Shown here piece after piece: positions 1 through 8,683 of a stretch of DNA of 25,278 nucleotides. A program made the translations under genes and the position numbers. The notes below the pieces were generated by a model. It saw only the letters and a list, made by a program, of their open reading frames with translations. It was not told where the DNA came from and did no database searches. Position 1 is the first letter of the stretch. Each line of letters starts with the position of its first letter. The stretch lies in contig CAYGRM010000047.1 of the NCBI GenBank assembly GCA_964352225.1, positions 1 through 25,278 of the forward strand, in the 5' to 3' direction. This DNA is from CAJQQY01 sp964352225. GTDB taxonomy: Bacteria > Bacteroidota > Bacteroidia > Chitinophagales > Saprospiraceae.

Positions 1-1
1 C

Positions 2-991
2 ATAGATGCTTATTATAAAAAAACGTCCGACTTACTTCAGCAATTAAGTATCGGGCCTTCCGCGGGATTTGCCTCTTTTGTGACCAACCAAGGTGGATTG
101 ACTAATCGTGGTGTGGAATTAGGGTTGACTGCTTTTATTTTGGAAGGAAAATTAACCTGGAAAGTCAATGGTACCGTTTCCATCAATCGAAATAAAATTA
201 CAGACCTTGGTCTACCTCCAGCTACTTTCGGAACAGAAACTTATAGCGCATTTTTAGGTAGTAGAGTTTCGGGGGGGACGGCATTTAAAGTACCTGCTAA
301 TATTTTTATCGAAGGTAGAGCAGCAGGAATTTTTTGGGGATTTGAAACCAACGGTATCATTACCGACGAGTCGCTTTTGACCAATGCACCTGCCATTCAA
401 GGAGCAGATGCACAATTGGGAGATATACTTTATGTGGATCAAAATGATGATGGTATCATCAATGACAGAGACCTCACAATCATTGGTGATCCTAATCCAG
501 ATGTTACCTTCGGTTTCGGTTCCGAAATGACTTATAAAAATTTCAGCCTAAACTTTTTTTTCAATGGAGTTTACGGCAACGAGATTGCCAACGGAAATCT
601 TGCCAGAGAAGATATCGCATTCACCAATGTTCCTCAGAATATTCGAACTCGTGCATATGAAGGAGCTTGGCGACCAGATAATTCCAATGCAACTCATCCT
701 CGTTTGGGCTATCCATTACAAGGTGATTTTACTGACCGAATGGTAGAAGACGGAAGCTTCTTACGATTGACATATGTAAGTCTAGGTTACACTATCCCAA
801 CACAAAACATTAGAGGAATTGAAGCAGCTAGCATTTTTGTATCAGGACAAAACCTCTTGTTGTTTACTAATTATTCAGGGTTCGACCCAGAGGTAAACAG
901 TTTTGCCTTTGATGCTTCTCGACAAGGAATTGATTGGGGCTCATTCCCAAATCAAAAGTCAATTTTGTTCGGATTAAATATTTCATTCTAA
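2..991 (+). CDS. SusC/RagA-family TonB-dependent outer-membrane transporter, C-terminal part (5' end outside window)
   Basis: This is the C-terminal ~329 residues of a SusC-type beta-barrel, the outer-membrane channel that imports oligosaccharides bound by its SusD partner. The frame is open from the first full codon (base 2) and begins with IDAYYKKTSDLL, a stretch typical of late SusC barrel strands, so an internal GTG at 80 is not a real start. Further barrel-like segments include the GDPNPDVTFGF region, a strand around FSLNFFFNGVYG, the DGSFLRL-x(3)-SLGY motif and FVSGQNLLLFTNYSGFDPE. The chain ends ...FGLNISF, with the aromatic terminal residue usual for outer-membrane barrels. SusC proteins are usually ~1000 residues, so about two thirds, including the plug and TonB box, lie upstream of the window. 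The SusD gene follows after 51 bp, the canonical order. Family confidence is very high; the transported glycan is unknown. Confidence 0.96.
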   Translation: MDAYYKKTSDLLQQLSIGPSAGFASFVTNQGGLTNRGVELGLTAFILEGKLTWKVNGTVSINRNKITDLGLPPATFGTETYSAFLGSRVSGGTAFKVPANIFIEGRAAGIFWGFETNGIITDESLLTNAPAIQGADAQLGDILYVDQNDDGIINDRDLTIIGDPNPDVTFGFGSEMTYKNFSLNFFFNGVYGNEIANGNLAREDIAFTNVPQNIRTRAYEGAWRPDNSNATHPRLGYPLQGDFTDRMVEDGSFLRLTYVSLGYTIPTQNIRGIEAASIFVSGQNLLLFTNYSGFDPEVNSFAFDASRQGIDWGSFPNQKSILFGLNISF

Positions 992-994
992 ATA

Positions 995-1038
995 AAAAAT
1001 CTGCGGAATCTACGAAAATCTGCGGGAGAAAAAATAAA
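995..1038 (+). repeat. Intergenic decamer repeat (copy 1) between SusC and SusD
   Basis: Three tandem units of about ten bases resembling ATCTGCGGGA, ATCTACGAAA and ATCTGCGGGA fill almost the whole SusC-SusD gap. The last GGGA (1024-1027) lies 15 nt before the SusD ATG and could act as a weak ribosome-binding site. The same core recurs at 2634-2670, 8645-8672 and 21329-21375, with a degenerate form at 10164-10178. Confidence 0.8.
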
Positions 1039-1042
1039 AAAA

Positions 1043-2590
1043 ATGGAACTTTCAAATAAATCATATATCATTCTTTTGACATTAACTTGTTTGATTTTTA
1101 GTTGTAAAAATACACTCGAAGAAGACCCAGAAACTTTCTTCAGCGAAGACTCTGTTTTTTCCACCGAGGCTGGTGTAGAAACTGCGGTCAATGGATTATA
1201 CGGTCAATTTTCTAATGGAAATTATTACGGTACATCATGGGTGTCTGGAATCCTTCCAGTATCTGGAATATTCTTTTCCTCCCAAACTGCACACCGAGAT
1301 GCTACCAGTTTGAATACAACTTCTAGCAATCAATTAGTGACGAGTGTTTGGTCGCAAGCCTACAGAACCATCAATACGGCTAACATCATTATCAATAACT
1401 TGGAGAATACAAATTTGGAATTTAGCAATCGGACTTCTGCTTTGGGACATGCATACTTTATTCGAGGAGTTGCTTATTTTGATTTAGTTCGATTTTTTAG
1501 TGGCGTACCACTTCGTCTCGAACCTGTCAATGACCAAACGATTCATGCTCCAAAAAGTACCGCACAAGAAGTATATAATCAAGTTATTTCAGACTTGGAA
1601 AAAGCAAAAACCATGATGCCTGGAAAAGGAATGACCATCAATGGCCGCCCTGCCAATTTAGCTGCCAACGTTTATTTAGCCAAAGTGTATATGACTTTAG
1701 CTGGTGCAGGTGATGCTTCCCAATGGACAAAGGCACAATCGGAATTAATGCCTGTATATAATGTGTATAGTTTGACTCCAACTTATGCAGAACTTTTTAT
1801 GCCACAAAACGAAAATACGGAAGAGTCTATTTTTGAATTACAATATGACCATACAGGAGGTGTTAGAAATGCTGATATGGTAAGAGCATTTACGCCAAGT
1901 AACAGCACTTTTGCACCTTCCAATGTTCCTACCTTCGGACGAATTCGCCCGAACAAAGAGGTCTTTGATAATCATGTTGCAACTTACCCTGACGACCCTA
2001 GAATTGATGTAACTTATGTATACAATTCTTATGAGAAAAATGATGGTGGAACTCAAAAAATTTACCCAGAGAAAAATACAGGTAACCAAGGGTTTCCAGC
2101 TATCGCAAAATGGTTTGACCCATCATACAATGGAACCACTACTGCTAGGAATTATATCCTCCTTCGCTATGCAGATGTATTGTTAATGTTAGCAGAAATC
2201 GAAAACGAAATCAATGGCCCAGACAATGCTTATACATATGTAAATGAATTGTTGGCGAGAGCAAGAGATATTGATGGTGATGGAATGAGCGATTCCGTTG
2301 AGCCAGCAGATTGGTCAGGAATGAGTCAAGAAGATTTTAGAAATAAAATTATGCAAGAACGACTTTTCGAACTTTTATCCGAAGGTCAAGAATGGTTTGA
2401 CACTCGAAGAAGAGGTTACCAATTCTTTTTGGACAATGTGATTACCCCACATAACAATCACCCAACATTAGACCCCACTACAGATTTTATCTATCCAACT
2501 GATGAAAAAAATATGTTGCTACCTATTCCTCTAGCTGAGATTTCGGGTAACCAATCTGTTACCGTCGAAGACCAAAACCCAGGATATTAA
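1043..2590 (+). CDS. SusD/RagB-family nutrient-binding outer-membrane lipoprotein
   Basis: This 515-residue lipoprotein is the surface glycan-binding lid that pairs with the upstream SusC channel. The N-terminus is a type II signal peptide with lipobox LIFSC, giving lipidation at Cys21. SusD features follow: an N-terminal segment with repeated S-T-E-A-G-V-E-T-A-V-N-G-L-Y (about 46-60), a helical TPR-like region around HAYFIRGVAYFDLVRFF, and the C-terminal RagB/SusD signature ILLRYADVLLMLAEIENEI near residues 372-390. After these come the ERLFELLSEGQEWFDTRRR helix near 439-457 and the closing LLPIPLAEI...NPGY. The length is normal for the family and nothing is missing. It is almost certainly co-transcribed with SusC and the GH3 gene downstream. 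Substrate specificity of SusD proteins cannot be read from sequence alone. Confidence 0.97.
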   Translation: MELSNKSYIILLTLTCLIFSCKNTLEEDPETFFSEDSVFSTEAGVETAVNGLYGQFSNGNYYGTSWVSGILPVSGIFFSSQTAHRDATSLNTTSSNQLVTSVWSQAYRTINTANIIINNLENTNLEFSNRTSALGHAYFIRGVAYFDLVRFFSGVPLRLEPVNDQTIHAPKSTAQEVYNQVISDLEKAKTMMPGKGMTINGRPANLAANVYLAKVYMTLAGAGDASQWTKAQSELMPVYNVYSLTPTYAELFMPQNENTEESIFELQYDHTGGVRNADMVRAFTPSNSTFAPSNVPTFGRIRPNKEVFDNHVATYPDDPRIDVTYVYNSYEKNDGGTQKIYPEKNTGNQGFPAIAKWFDPSYNGTTTARNYILLRYADVLLMLAEIENEINGPDNAYTYVNELLARARDIDGDGMSDSVEPADWSGMSQEDFRNKIMQERLFELLSEGQEWFDTRRRGYQFFLDNVITPHNNHPTLDPTTDFIYPTDEKNMLLPIPLAEISGNQSVTVEDQNPGY

Positions 2591-2633
2591 ACCGCATCTC
2601 TTAAAGAGAAGTTTTAAAAAAGCATTAAAAAAG

Positions 2634-2670
2634 ACCTGTGGGATCTGCGAAAATCTGCGGGATAAAAATA
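2634..2670 (+). repeat. Intergenic decamer repeat (copy 2) between SusD and GH3
   Basis: Three consecutive ten-base-like units occur here, the last two forming exactly ATCTGCGAAAATCTGCGGGA (2643-2662). The GGGA ends 16 nt before the GH3 ATG, nearly the same spacing as copy 1 ahead of SusD. The rest of the 88-bp gap is A/T-rich and featureless. Confidence 0.8.
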
Positions 2671-2678
2671 CAAATACA

Positions 2679-5027
2679 ATGAGATTTAAAAGTTTAATAT
2701 TTATCATCATCATCTTAGCAGTTACAGTAAGCGGATTTAATTTCATCAATATTAATGAGAGCAAAGATCCAGTTTACCTTAACCCAAAAGCAAAAATAGA
2801 AAACCGAGTCAAAGACCTTATGAAGCGAATGACACTCGAAGAAAAAGTTTCTCAAATGTGTCAATACGTAGGACTCGAACACATGAAGAAAGCAGAGAAA
2901 GACTTGACGGAAGAAGAAATGAATCATAGTGATGCACAAGGTTTTTACGTTGGTCTTTTTTCCAAAGATGTAGCACGTATGGCTACTGAAGGGAAAATTG
3001 GTTCGTTCCTTCATGTCGTAACTGCCGAGGAAGCAAACCAACTTCAAGAACTTGCATTGAAGTCTCGGTTAAAAATTCCATTACTTATCGGTATTGATGC
3101 GATTCATGGAAATGGATTGTTTCGAGGTGCAACAATTTACCCTGCGCCGTTGACTTTGGCAGCCACTTGGGATGATCAAATTTCTTATGATGTTGGTCGC
3201 CAAACTGCTTTGGAAATGAGAGCTACAGGATCACATTGGGCATTCACACCCAACATTGATGTGATGCGTGACCCACGTTGGGGACGTTCAGGAGAGACCT
3301 TTGGCGAAGACCCTTACCTCGTTGGAAATATGGGGGTCGAACATATCAAAGGGATGCAAACAGACGACTTTACAGGTACAGATAAAGTAATCGCTTGTGC
3401 CAAACATTTGGTCGCAGGAAGCGAATCTACCAATGGTCTAAATGCTGCGCCTACCGATGTTTCCTATCGAACTTTACGAGAAGTTTTTCTACCTCCATTC
3501 GAACGAGCAATCAAAGAAGCCAATATATTTTCCATCATGACCGCACATAATGAAGTCAATGGAATTCCTTGCCATAAGGACGAGCATTTGATGACAGAAT
3601 TATTGCGAGAACAATGGGGCTTCGAAGGCTTTTATGTGAGTGATTGGAATGATGTTGCTCGAATTGCCACCTTGCATCATGCTGCCAAAGACTTTAACGA
3701 AGCATCCCTCTTATCGGTGAATGCAGGGATGGATATGCATATGCACGGGCCTGAATTTCAAGAGTATATTGTTGCTCATGTTAAAAGTGGAATGTTGAAC
3801 AAAGACCGTGTGGAAGAAGCTTGTGCTAAAATTTTGGAAGCAAAATTCCGCTTAGGACTTTTTGAAAATCCTTTTGTGAAAATCGAAGATATTTCAAAAT
3901 CTGTTTTTACAAAAAAACATCAAGCAACTGCTTTAGAAGCGGCGAGGAAGTCAATGACCCTTTTAAAAAATAATGGAATCTTACCATTGCAAAATGTAAA
4001 ATCGAAAAAGATTTTCGTTACCGGACCAAATTATAACAATCAAACTACATTAGGAGATTGGGCTTCTCCACAACCTGAAGAAAATGTAATTACCATGCTA
4101 GAAGGTATTGAATCTTTAGGAGAAAAATATGGATACGAAGTGAGTCATTTTGACTCAGGCGACCGAGCAAAACACATGAAAGATGCTGATATTATCAAAG
4201 CTGCAAACTTGGCAAAAGAAGCCGACTTAACCATTTTAGTTTTAGGAGAAAATTCTTTCCGACATGATTGGAAAAATAAAACTACAGGTGAAAATATCGA
4301 CCGTGCTACTTTGCAACTTTCAGGAAAGCAATTAAAACTAGCAAAAGAAATCAAGAAAAACGGAAAACCAATCATCGTAATTTATGTCAACGGAAGCCCT
4401 ATCGCCGAACCTTGGCTGCAACAAAATGCAGCAGCTATTTTAGAGACATGGGAAGCTGGAAATTTCGCAGGACAAGCTGCAGCAGAAGTCCTATTTGGTG
4501 AAATTAATCCAAGTGGAAAATTACCCGTTACTATTCCTCGAAGTGTTGGTCAATTGCAAATGGTTTATAACCACAAGCCTTCCACTTACAAGCATAAATA
4601 CCACACAGAAAAGAAAACACCTTTACATGAGTTTGGTTTTGGATTAAGCTATACGACCTATCAATATTCTGCTCCACGGCTTTCTAATTCAAATATGAAT
4701 GGAAATGAAAATATCACCGTCTCTCTGGAAGTAACCAATTCTGGAAAAATGGCAGGTGAAGAAATTGTTCAATTGTATATTAGAGACAAAGTGAGTTCTG
4801 TCACTCGACCAGTCAAAGAACTCAAAGGATACCAACGAGTTGCCCTTAATCCGGGTGAAACCAAAACTGTAAAATTTACCCTCACACCAGAATCATTAGC
4901 ATTTTACGACATCAAAATGAATTACGTAGTTGAGCAAGGAGAATTCACTATCATGACAGGTTCCTCCTCTCGCAATAAAGATTTACAAAACACGACGCTC
5001 ACAGTAACAAATAAAATCACTTTATAA
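2679..5027 (+). CDS. Glycoside hydrolase family 3 (BglX-like beta-glucosidase/beta-xylosidase)
   Basis: This 782-residue exported enzyme is predicted to release non-reducing terminal beta-linked sugars (glucose or xylose) by a retaining mechanism. A hydrophobic N-terminus (about 5-20) serves as signal peptide or anchor, followed by the GH3 (alpha/beta)8 domain starting at RVKDLMKRMTLEEKVSQM. The substrate-binding RDPRWGRSGETFGEDP block begins at Arg197, and the K-H pair lies in CAKHLVAGSE. The nucleophile is predicted as Asp322 in FYVSDWND. The second alpha/beta domain carries the likely acid/base Glu538 in TTGENIDRATLQLSGKQ. A C-terminal fibronectin III-like domain (about 685-760, with GEEIVQLYIRD and RPVKELKGYQRV) completes the BglX-type architecture; length matches BglX-like enzymes (~765). 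It lies 88 bp after SusD, and the sulfatase ATG follows 12 bp after its stop, indicating one operon. Glucosidase versus xylosidase activity cannot be decided here; the adjacent GH10 gene makes xylosidase a reasonable guess. Confidence 0.95.
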   Translation: MRFKSLIFIIIILAVTVSGFNFININESKDPVYLNPKAKIENRVKDLMKRMTLEEKVSQMCQYVGLEHMKKAEKDLTEEEMNHSDAQGFYVGLFSKDVARMATEGKIGSFLHVVTAEEANQLQELALKSRLKIPLLIGIDAIHGNGLFRGATIYPAPLTLAATWDDQISYDVGRQTALEMRATGSHWAFTPNIDVMRDPRWGRSGETFGEDPYLVGNMGVEHIKGMQTDDFTGTDKVIACAKHLVAGSESTNGLNAAPTDVSYRTLREVFLPPFERAIKEANIFSIMTAHNEVNGIPCHKDEHLMTELLREQWGFEGFYVSDWNDVARIATLHHAAKDFNEASLLSVNAGMDMHMHGPEFQEYIVAHVKSGMLNKDRVEEACAKILEAKFRLGLFENPFVKIEDISKSVFTKKHQATALEAARKSMTLLKNNGILPLQNVKSKKIFVTGPNYNNQTTLGDWASPQPEENVITMLEGIESLGEKYGYEVSHFDSGDRAKHMKDADIIKAANLAKEADLTILVLGENSFRHDWKNKTTGENIDRATLQLSGKQLKLAKEIKKNGKPIIVIYVNGSPIAEPWLQQNAAAILETWEAGNFAGQAAAEVLFGEINPSGKLPVTIPRSVGQLQMVYNHKPSTYKHKYHTEKKTPLHEFGFGLSYTTYQYSAPRLSNSNMNGNENITVSLEVTNSGKMAGEEIVQLYIRDKVSSVTRPVKELKGYQRVALNPGETKTVKFTLTPESLAFYDIKMNYVVEQGEFTIMTGSSSRNKDLQNTTLTVTNKITL

Positions 5028-5039
5028 ACTCTTACAATT

Positions 5040-6716
5040 ATGTTTCATTCGAAAAATAAATTTTACAGCTTATTCAGCCTCCTCATAATCACAACAATTG
5101 GTTACCTCGCATGTGGCAACCAAACGATGGACAAAACCCCTTCAATATCTATATTGAAAAAAGAACGCCCCAATATTTTATACATCATGGCTGATGATAT
5201 GACAACTCAGGCGATCAGCGCATATGGTGGGATTTATAAAGATATTGCACCTACTCCCAACATTGATAAGTTGGCAAAGGAAGGAATGCTTTTCCAAAAT
5301 GTGATGTGTACCAATTCGATTTGTGGGCCAAGTCGATCAGCAATTTTGACTGGAAATTTGAGTCATGTCAATGGTTATTATAAAAATGAAAGCGGTGGAC
5401 AGTTCGATGCAAGTCAATGGACTTTCCCACAAGAGTTTCAAAAAAATGGTTACCAAACTAGCCTTTTTGGGAAATGGCATTTAGGTTCAGAACCAGTTGG
5501 TTTTGATGCTTTTAAATTTCATGCTAATGCAGGTCAGCAAGGAAAATATTGGAATCCAGTTTATAACCACAATGGAAAAACGGTCAAAGAAAAAGGATAC
5601 GCAACAAACCTTTCTACTGATGCAGCTTTGGATTGGTTAGCAACAGGAAGAGATACTGAAAAACCATTTATGATGTTGTTGCAATTCAAAGCACCTCACC
5701 GTCCTTGGGAACCTGATGAAAAATATGAGACACTCTGGGATGACATTGAAATGCCTTATCCTTCTACTTTTAATGATGATTACAAAGGTCGAGAACTCAC
5801 CGCAGGAGATACTGAAATGACAATGGAACACCTCAGTCGCCGAGATATGAAATTACCAGAGCCTAAAGATTTAAAAGGAAAAGAAAAAATAAAATGGGCA
5901 TTTTACGGAGCTAAAAATGATGAGATTGTTCAGCCCGAAGGCATGACTGCCGAGGAAGGAAAAAAATGGAGATACCAAATTTACATCAAAGATTACTTGG
6001 CTTGCATCAAGTCTGTAGATGATAATATCGGACGTGTTTTAGATTATTTAAAAAAAGAAGGTTTGGAAGAAAACACCGTAATTGTTTTAACATCTGACCA
6101 AGGATTTTATTTAGGCGACCATGGTTTTTTTGACAAAAGATTTATCTACGAAGAATCACTTCGTATGCCTTTTATGGTAAAATATCCAAAGCAAATAAAA
6201 GCAGGAAGTGTCAACACAGACATCATCACAAATATAGATTTTGCTCCAATGCTTTTGGAAGTTGCAGGAATTGACAATCCACAAAAAATGCACGGCAAGA
6301 GTTTCGCAACGATGCTAGAAGGAAATAAAGATGAAACTTGGCAACAATCCATGTATTATCATTATTATGAATTTCCTTTTTGGCATCATGTCCAGCCACA
6401 CTATGGAATCAGAACGCAGCGATATACTCTTGCCCATTTTTATTATAGCATTGATAAATGGGAATTATATGATTTGGAAAAAGACCCGACGCAAATGAGT
6501 AATGTTATCAATGACCCTGCTTATGTGGAAATAATTCCTGAATTAAAAAAAGAGTTAAAAGGTTTAATGAAGCATTATGGAAATGATTTATCGTTGGAAG
6601 AATTTCGAGAAATATCGGACAGAGATTTTGGTTCGATTGTTAAAAGAAAAGAAAATGAAGAAAATGTTCAAGATATTTTAACAGGAAAAGGAAAGTCAAA
6701 ATCTCAAAAAAAATAA
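5040..6716 (+). CDS. Sulfatase 1, type I formylglycine sulfatase, N-acetylglucosamine-6-sulfatase-like lipoprotein
   Basis: This 558-residue sulfatase hydrolyses a sulfate ester on a sugar. A type II signal with lipobox GYLAC (Cys25) indicates membrane anchoring. The metal-binding Asp pair is Asp52-Asp53 in YIMADDM. The sulfatase signature ICGPSRSAILTG carries Cys95, which must become formylglycine. Later motifs are GKWHLG (substrate/sulfate Lys and His) and TSDQGFYLGDHGFFDKRFIYEESLR. The C-terminal section with HYYEFP and ELYDLEKDPTQMSN resembles enzymes annotated as N-acetylglucosamine-6-sulfatase or heparan 6-O-sulfatase (SulfAtlas S1_11-like, from memory). The last ~20 residues are Lys/Glu-rich and probably a disordered tail. 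The gene starts 12 bp after GH3 and is followed by a 216-bp gap, the longest inside the PUL. Sulfatase assignment is firm; subfamily and sugar position are tentative. Confidence 0.93.
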   Translation: MFHSKNKFYSLFSLLIITTIGYLACGNQTMDKTPSISILKKERPNILYIMADDMTTQAISAYGGIYKDIAPTPNIDKLAKEGMLFQNVMCTNSICGPSRSAILTGNLSHVNGYYKNESGGQFDASQWTFPQEFQKNGYQTSLFGKWHLGSEPVGFDAFKFHANAGQQGKYWNPVYNHNGKTVKEKGYATNLSTDAALDWLATGRDTEKPFMMLLQFKAPHRPWEPDEKYETLWDDIEMPYPSTFNDDYKGRELTAGDTEMTMEHLSRRDMKLPEPKDLKGKEKIKWAFYGAKNDEIVQPEGMTAEEGKKWRYQIYIKDYLACIKSVDDNIGRVLDYLKKEGLEENTVIVLTSDQGFYLGDHGFFDKRFIYEESLRMPFMVKYPKQIKAGSVNTDIITNIDFAPMLLEVAGIDNPQKMHGKSFATMLEGNKDETWQQSMYYHYYEFPFWHHVQPHYGIRTQRYTLAHFYYSIDKWELYDLEKDPTQMSNVINDPAYVEIIPELKKELKGLMKHYGNDLSLEEFREISDRDFGSIVKRKENEENVQDILTGKGKSKSQKK

Positions 6717-6932
6717 CAATACAATTACAAGAAGATAATTTCCCTTTTTTCTTAAACTTTTAGGAAAAAAAGAAGTCTAAAAAATATTCTTGTGAAGCAG
6801 AATATTAAAATCTTTAGGGTGTTGTTTATTGCTCGCAAGTTTTACTAAATATCGAATAATGAAATTTTATAAAACAACCTGGAAATAGTGTGAGCAGTTT
6901 TTTTACCATATATTTTTTACAAAATAAAATCA

Positions 6933-8552
6933 ATGAATAAATTAAATTACTTTTTACTTCTAGGATTATGTGTTTTGATAATGAGTGCGAAGTGTCCAAA
7001 AGATTCAACAGAACCAACAACACATAACGCTAACGCTAATACAATTGCAAAACAAAAAAACATTCTTTTTATCGCAGTTGATGATTTAAAACCATTGCTC
7101 AGTAATTATGGCCATACTCAAATGCACACCCCTAATTTTGACCGATTGGCAAAAATGGGAATGACATTCACCAATGCTCATGTGCAGTATGCAGTTTGTG
7201 GTCCCTCTCGAGCAAGTATCATGACAGGAGCGAATCCAGACCGAACTAAAGTTTGGGATTTGCATACCGACTTTCGAAAGTCTGCACCTGATTTAGTTTC
7301 CATGCCTGAGTATTTAATTTCCCAAGGTTATCAAAGTACAGGTGTTGGGAAAATTTATCACAAAGGTTCTTCCGCTCCAGGGCATGATGGAAAAAGTTGG
7401 AGTATTCCGCACACTTTGCCAGAAGATTTTGACCCAGCATATGGAACACCTGCTTTTAATTATTACCAAAACCCAGAGACAAAAGCGGAGATGAAAAGAC
7501 TTTCAAAAGAAGCTAAAGAAAAAGGTAAAAAGAAACAGGGAGGTCAACGCAATTATGTTTTTAAAAAATTAAAACCAAGTACAGAATCAGTAGACGTTTC
7601 TGATGAAGCCTACCAGGATGGACTTTATACCAAAGAAGCAATTAAAAAAATGATGACCTTAAAAAATGGAGACAAACCATTTTTCTTAGCTGTTGGTTAT
7701 CAAAAACCGCACTTGCCTTTCATCGCTCCTAAAAAATATTGGGACTTGTATGATAGAGATAAAATCGATTTAGCAGGTTTTCGAGGACTGTCAGAAGGTA
7801 CTCCAAAAATTGCTTATCACTCATTCGGCGAACTTCGAGCATTTTCAGATATTGATAGTGATTTAGGAGTTGGAGATGAATTACCTGAAGCAAAACAAAG
7901 AGAATTAATTCATGGATATATGGCTTGCATTTCATACATCGATGCTCAAATTGGAAAATTATTAGACGCACTCGAAGCGAATAATTTGCAAGACAATACT
8001 GTTATCGTACTTTGGGGCGATCATGGTTTTCACCTTGGAGACCACTCCCTTTGGTGCAAGCATTCTAACTTCGAACAAGCCACTCGCATTCCTTTAATGT
8101 TCGCAGGGCCAGGTGTTGAAAAAAATAAAAAATCAAACCATCCAGTTGAATTAGTTGATGTTTTTCCAACATTATTTGACCTTGCAGGAGTGCCGAATTC
8201 AAAGCAAACAGAAGGAAAATCTTTAGTACCTCTTTTGGATAATGATAAAAAAACGACTATCGAACAAGATTATGCCATCAGCCAATATAAGCGACGAAAA
8301 GATGTGATGGGGTACTCTTTACGAACAGAACGCTACCGCTACACGGAATGGCATGAAGGTGATTATCGAAGCTTTAAAAAATATAATGATAAAAATATCA
8401 TGGGGATAGAGCTATACGATTATGAAAAAGACCCACTCGAAACTCAAAACTTTGCCGACGACCCAGCCTATGCAAAAGTAGTTGCAGAACTAAAAGAAAA
8501 ATTAAAGAACGAACATTTAGCAAAAGAATTTGCGGCTCATAACCGCCCTTAA
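6933..8552 (+). CDS. Sulfatase 2, iduronate-2-sulfatase-like (S1_7-type)
   Basis: This is a 539-residue exported sulfatase. The N-terminus is hydrophobic (about 4-19) and ends ...MSAKCPKD. Cys21 could be a lipidation site, but Lys at -1 is unusual for a lipobox, so cleavage by signal peptidase I is also possible. Metal ligands are in FIAVDDLKPLLSNYG. The active-site signature AVCGPSRASIMTG contains Cys89 (formylglycine precursor), followed by the NPDRTKVWDLHTDFR block typical of iduronate-2-sulfatases. Other diagnostic pieces are GVGKIYHKG, YQKPHLPFIAPKKYWDLYD and WGDHGFHLGDHSLWCKHSNFE. All of these match iduronate-2-sulfatase relatives (SulfAtlas S1_7, which in marine bacteria includes ulvan and carrageenan enzymes, from memory). 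An internal Lys-rich insert lies near residues 188-205. A sulfated uronic acid or other 2-O-sulfate is the likely target, but this is inference. Confidence 0.93.
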   Translation: MNKLNYFLLLGLCVLIMSAKCPKDSTEPTTHNANANTIAKQKNILFIAVDDLKPLLSNYGHTQMHTPNFDRLAKMGMTFTNAHVQYAVCGPSRASIMTGANPDRTKVWDLHTDFRKSAPDLVSMPEYLISQGYQSTGVGKIYHKGSSAPGHDGKSWSIPHTLPEDFDPAYGTPAFNYYQNPETKAEMKRLSKEAKEKGKKKQGGQRNYVFKKLKPSTESVDVSDEAYQDGLYTKEAIKKMMTLKNGDKPFFLAVGYQKPHLPFIAPKKYWDLYDRDKIDLAGFRGLSEGTPKIAYHSFGELRAFSDIDSDLGVGDELPEAKQRELIHGYMACISYIDAQIGKLLDALEANNLQDNTVIVLWGDHGFHLGDHSLWCKHSNFEQATRIPLMFAGPGVEKNKKSNHPVELVDVFPTLFDLAGVPNSKQTEGKSLVPLLDNDKKTTIEQDYAISQYKRRKDVMGYSLRTERYRYTEWHEGDYRSFKKYNDKNIMGIELYDYEKDPLETQNFADDPAYAKVVAELKEKLKNEHLAKEFAAHNRP

Positions 8553-8555
8553 ATT

Positions 8556-8672
8556 ACCCTCGCAAATTTTCGCTGATTGCATAGATTCTTTTTTATATTT
8601 TTCCTTCGGAAAAATCTTATTTACGGATTTTGTAAAAAAAAAACGGTGCAATCATCGAAAATTTGAGGGATA
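8556..8672. repeat. MITE-like imperfect palindrome (copy 3 of the repeat) between sulfatases 2 and 3
   Basis: Two opposed copies of the decamer repeat form an inverted repeat: left arm 8557-8582 (CCCTCGCAAATTTTCGCTGA onward) and right arm 8646-8669, which reads TGCAATCATCGAAAATTTGA and on into GGG. The arms match apart from a two-base indel and one or two substitutions. The ~63-bp centre is A/T-rich with a small hairpin at about 8598-8614 (TTTTTCCTTCGGAAAAA). The element begins four bases after the sulfatase 2 stop, and its right end (GGGA, 8667-8670) lies 13 nt before the sulfatase 3 ATG. It could fold in RNA as a long stem, so it may attenuate transcription or protect mRNA ends. No ORF or target-site duplication is evident. 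Confidence 0.7.
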
Positions 8673-8683
8673 AAAAATAAAAT

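Noticed and set aside
80..991. GTG at 80 as the start of a 303-residue protein
   Set aside because: The frame is open and SusC-like from base 2 to 79; the true start is outside the window.
995..2670. CRISPR-like array from the repeated decamers
   Set aside because: Units are contiguous, about ten bases long, without spacers or cas genes.
6717..6932. Possible terminator or promoter in the 216-bp gap between sulfatases 1 and 2
   Set aside because: Only a weak A/T-only pairing (CTTTTTTC with GAAAAAAAG, one bulge) and no TAnnTTTG match; nothing could be supported.
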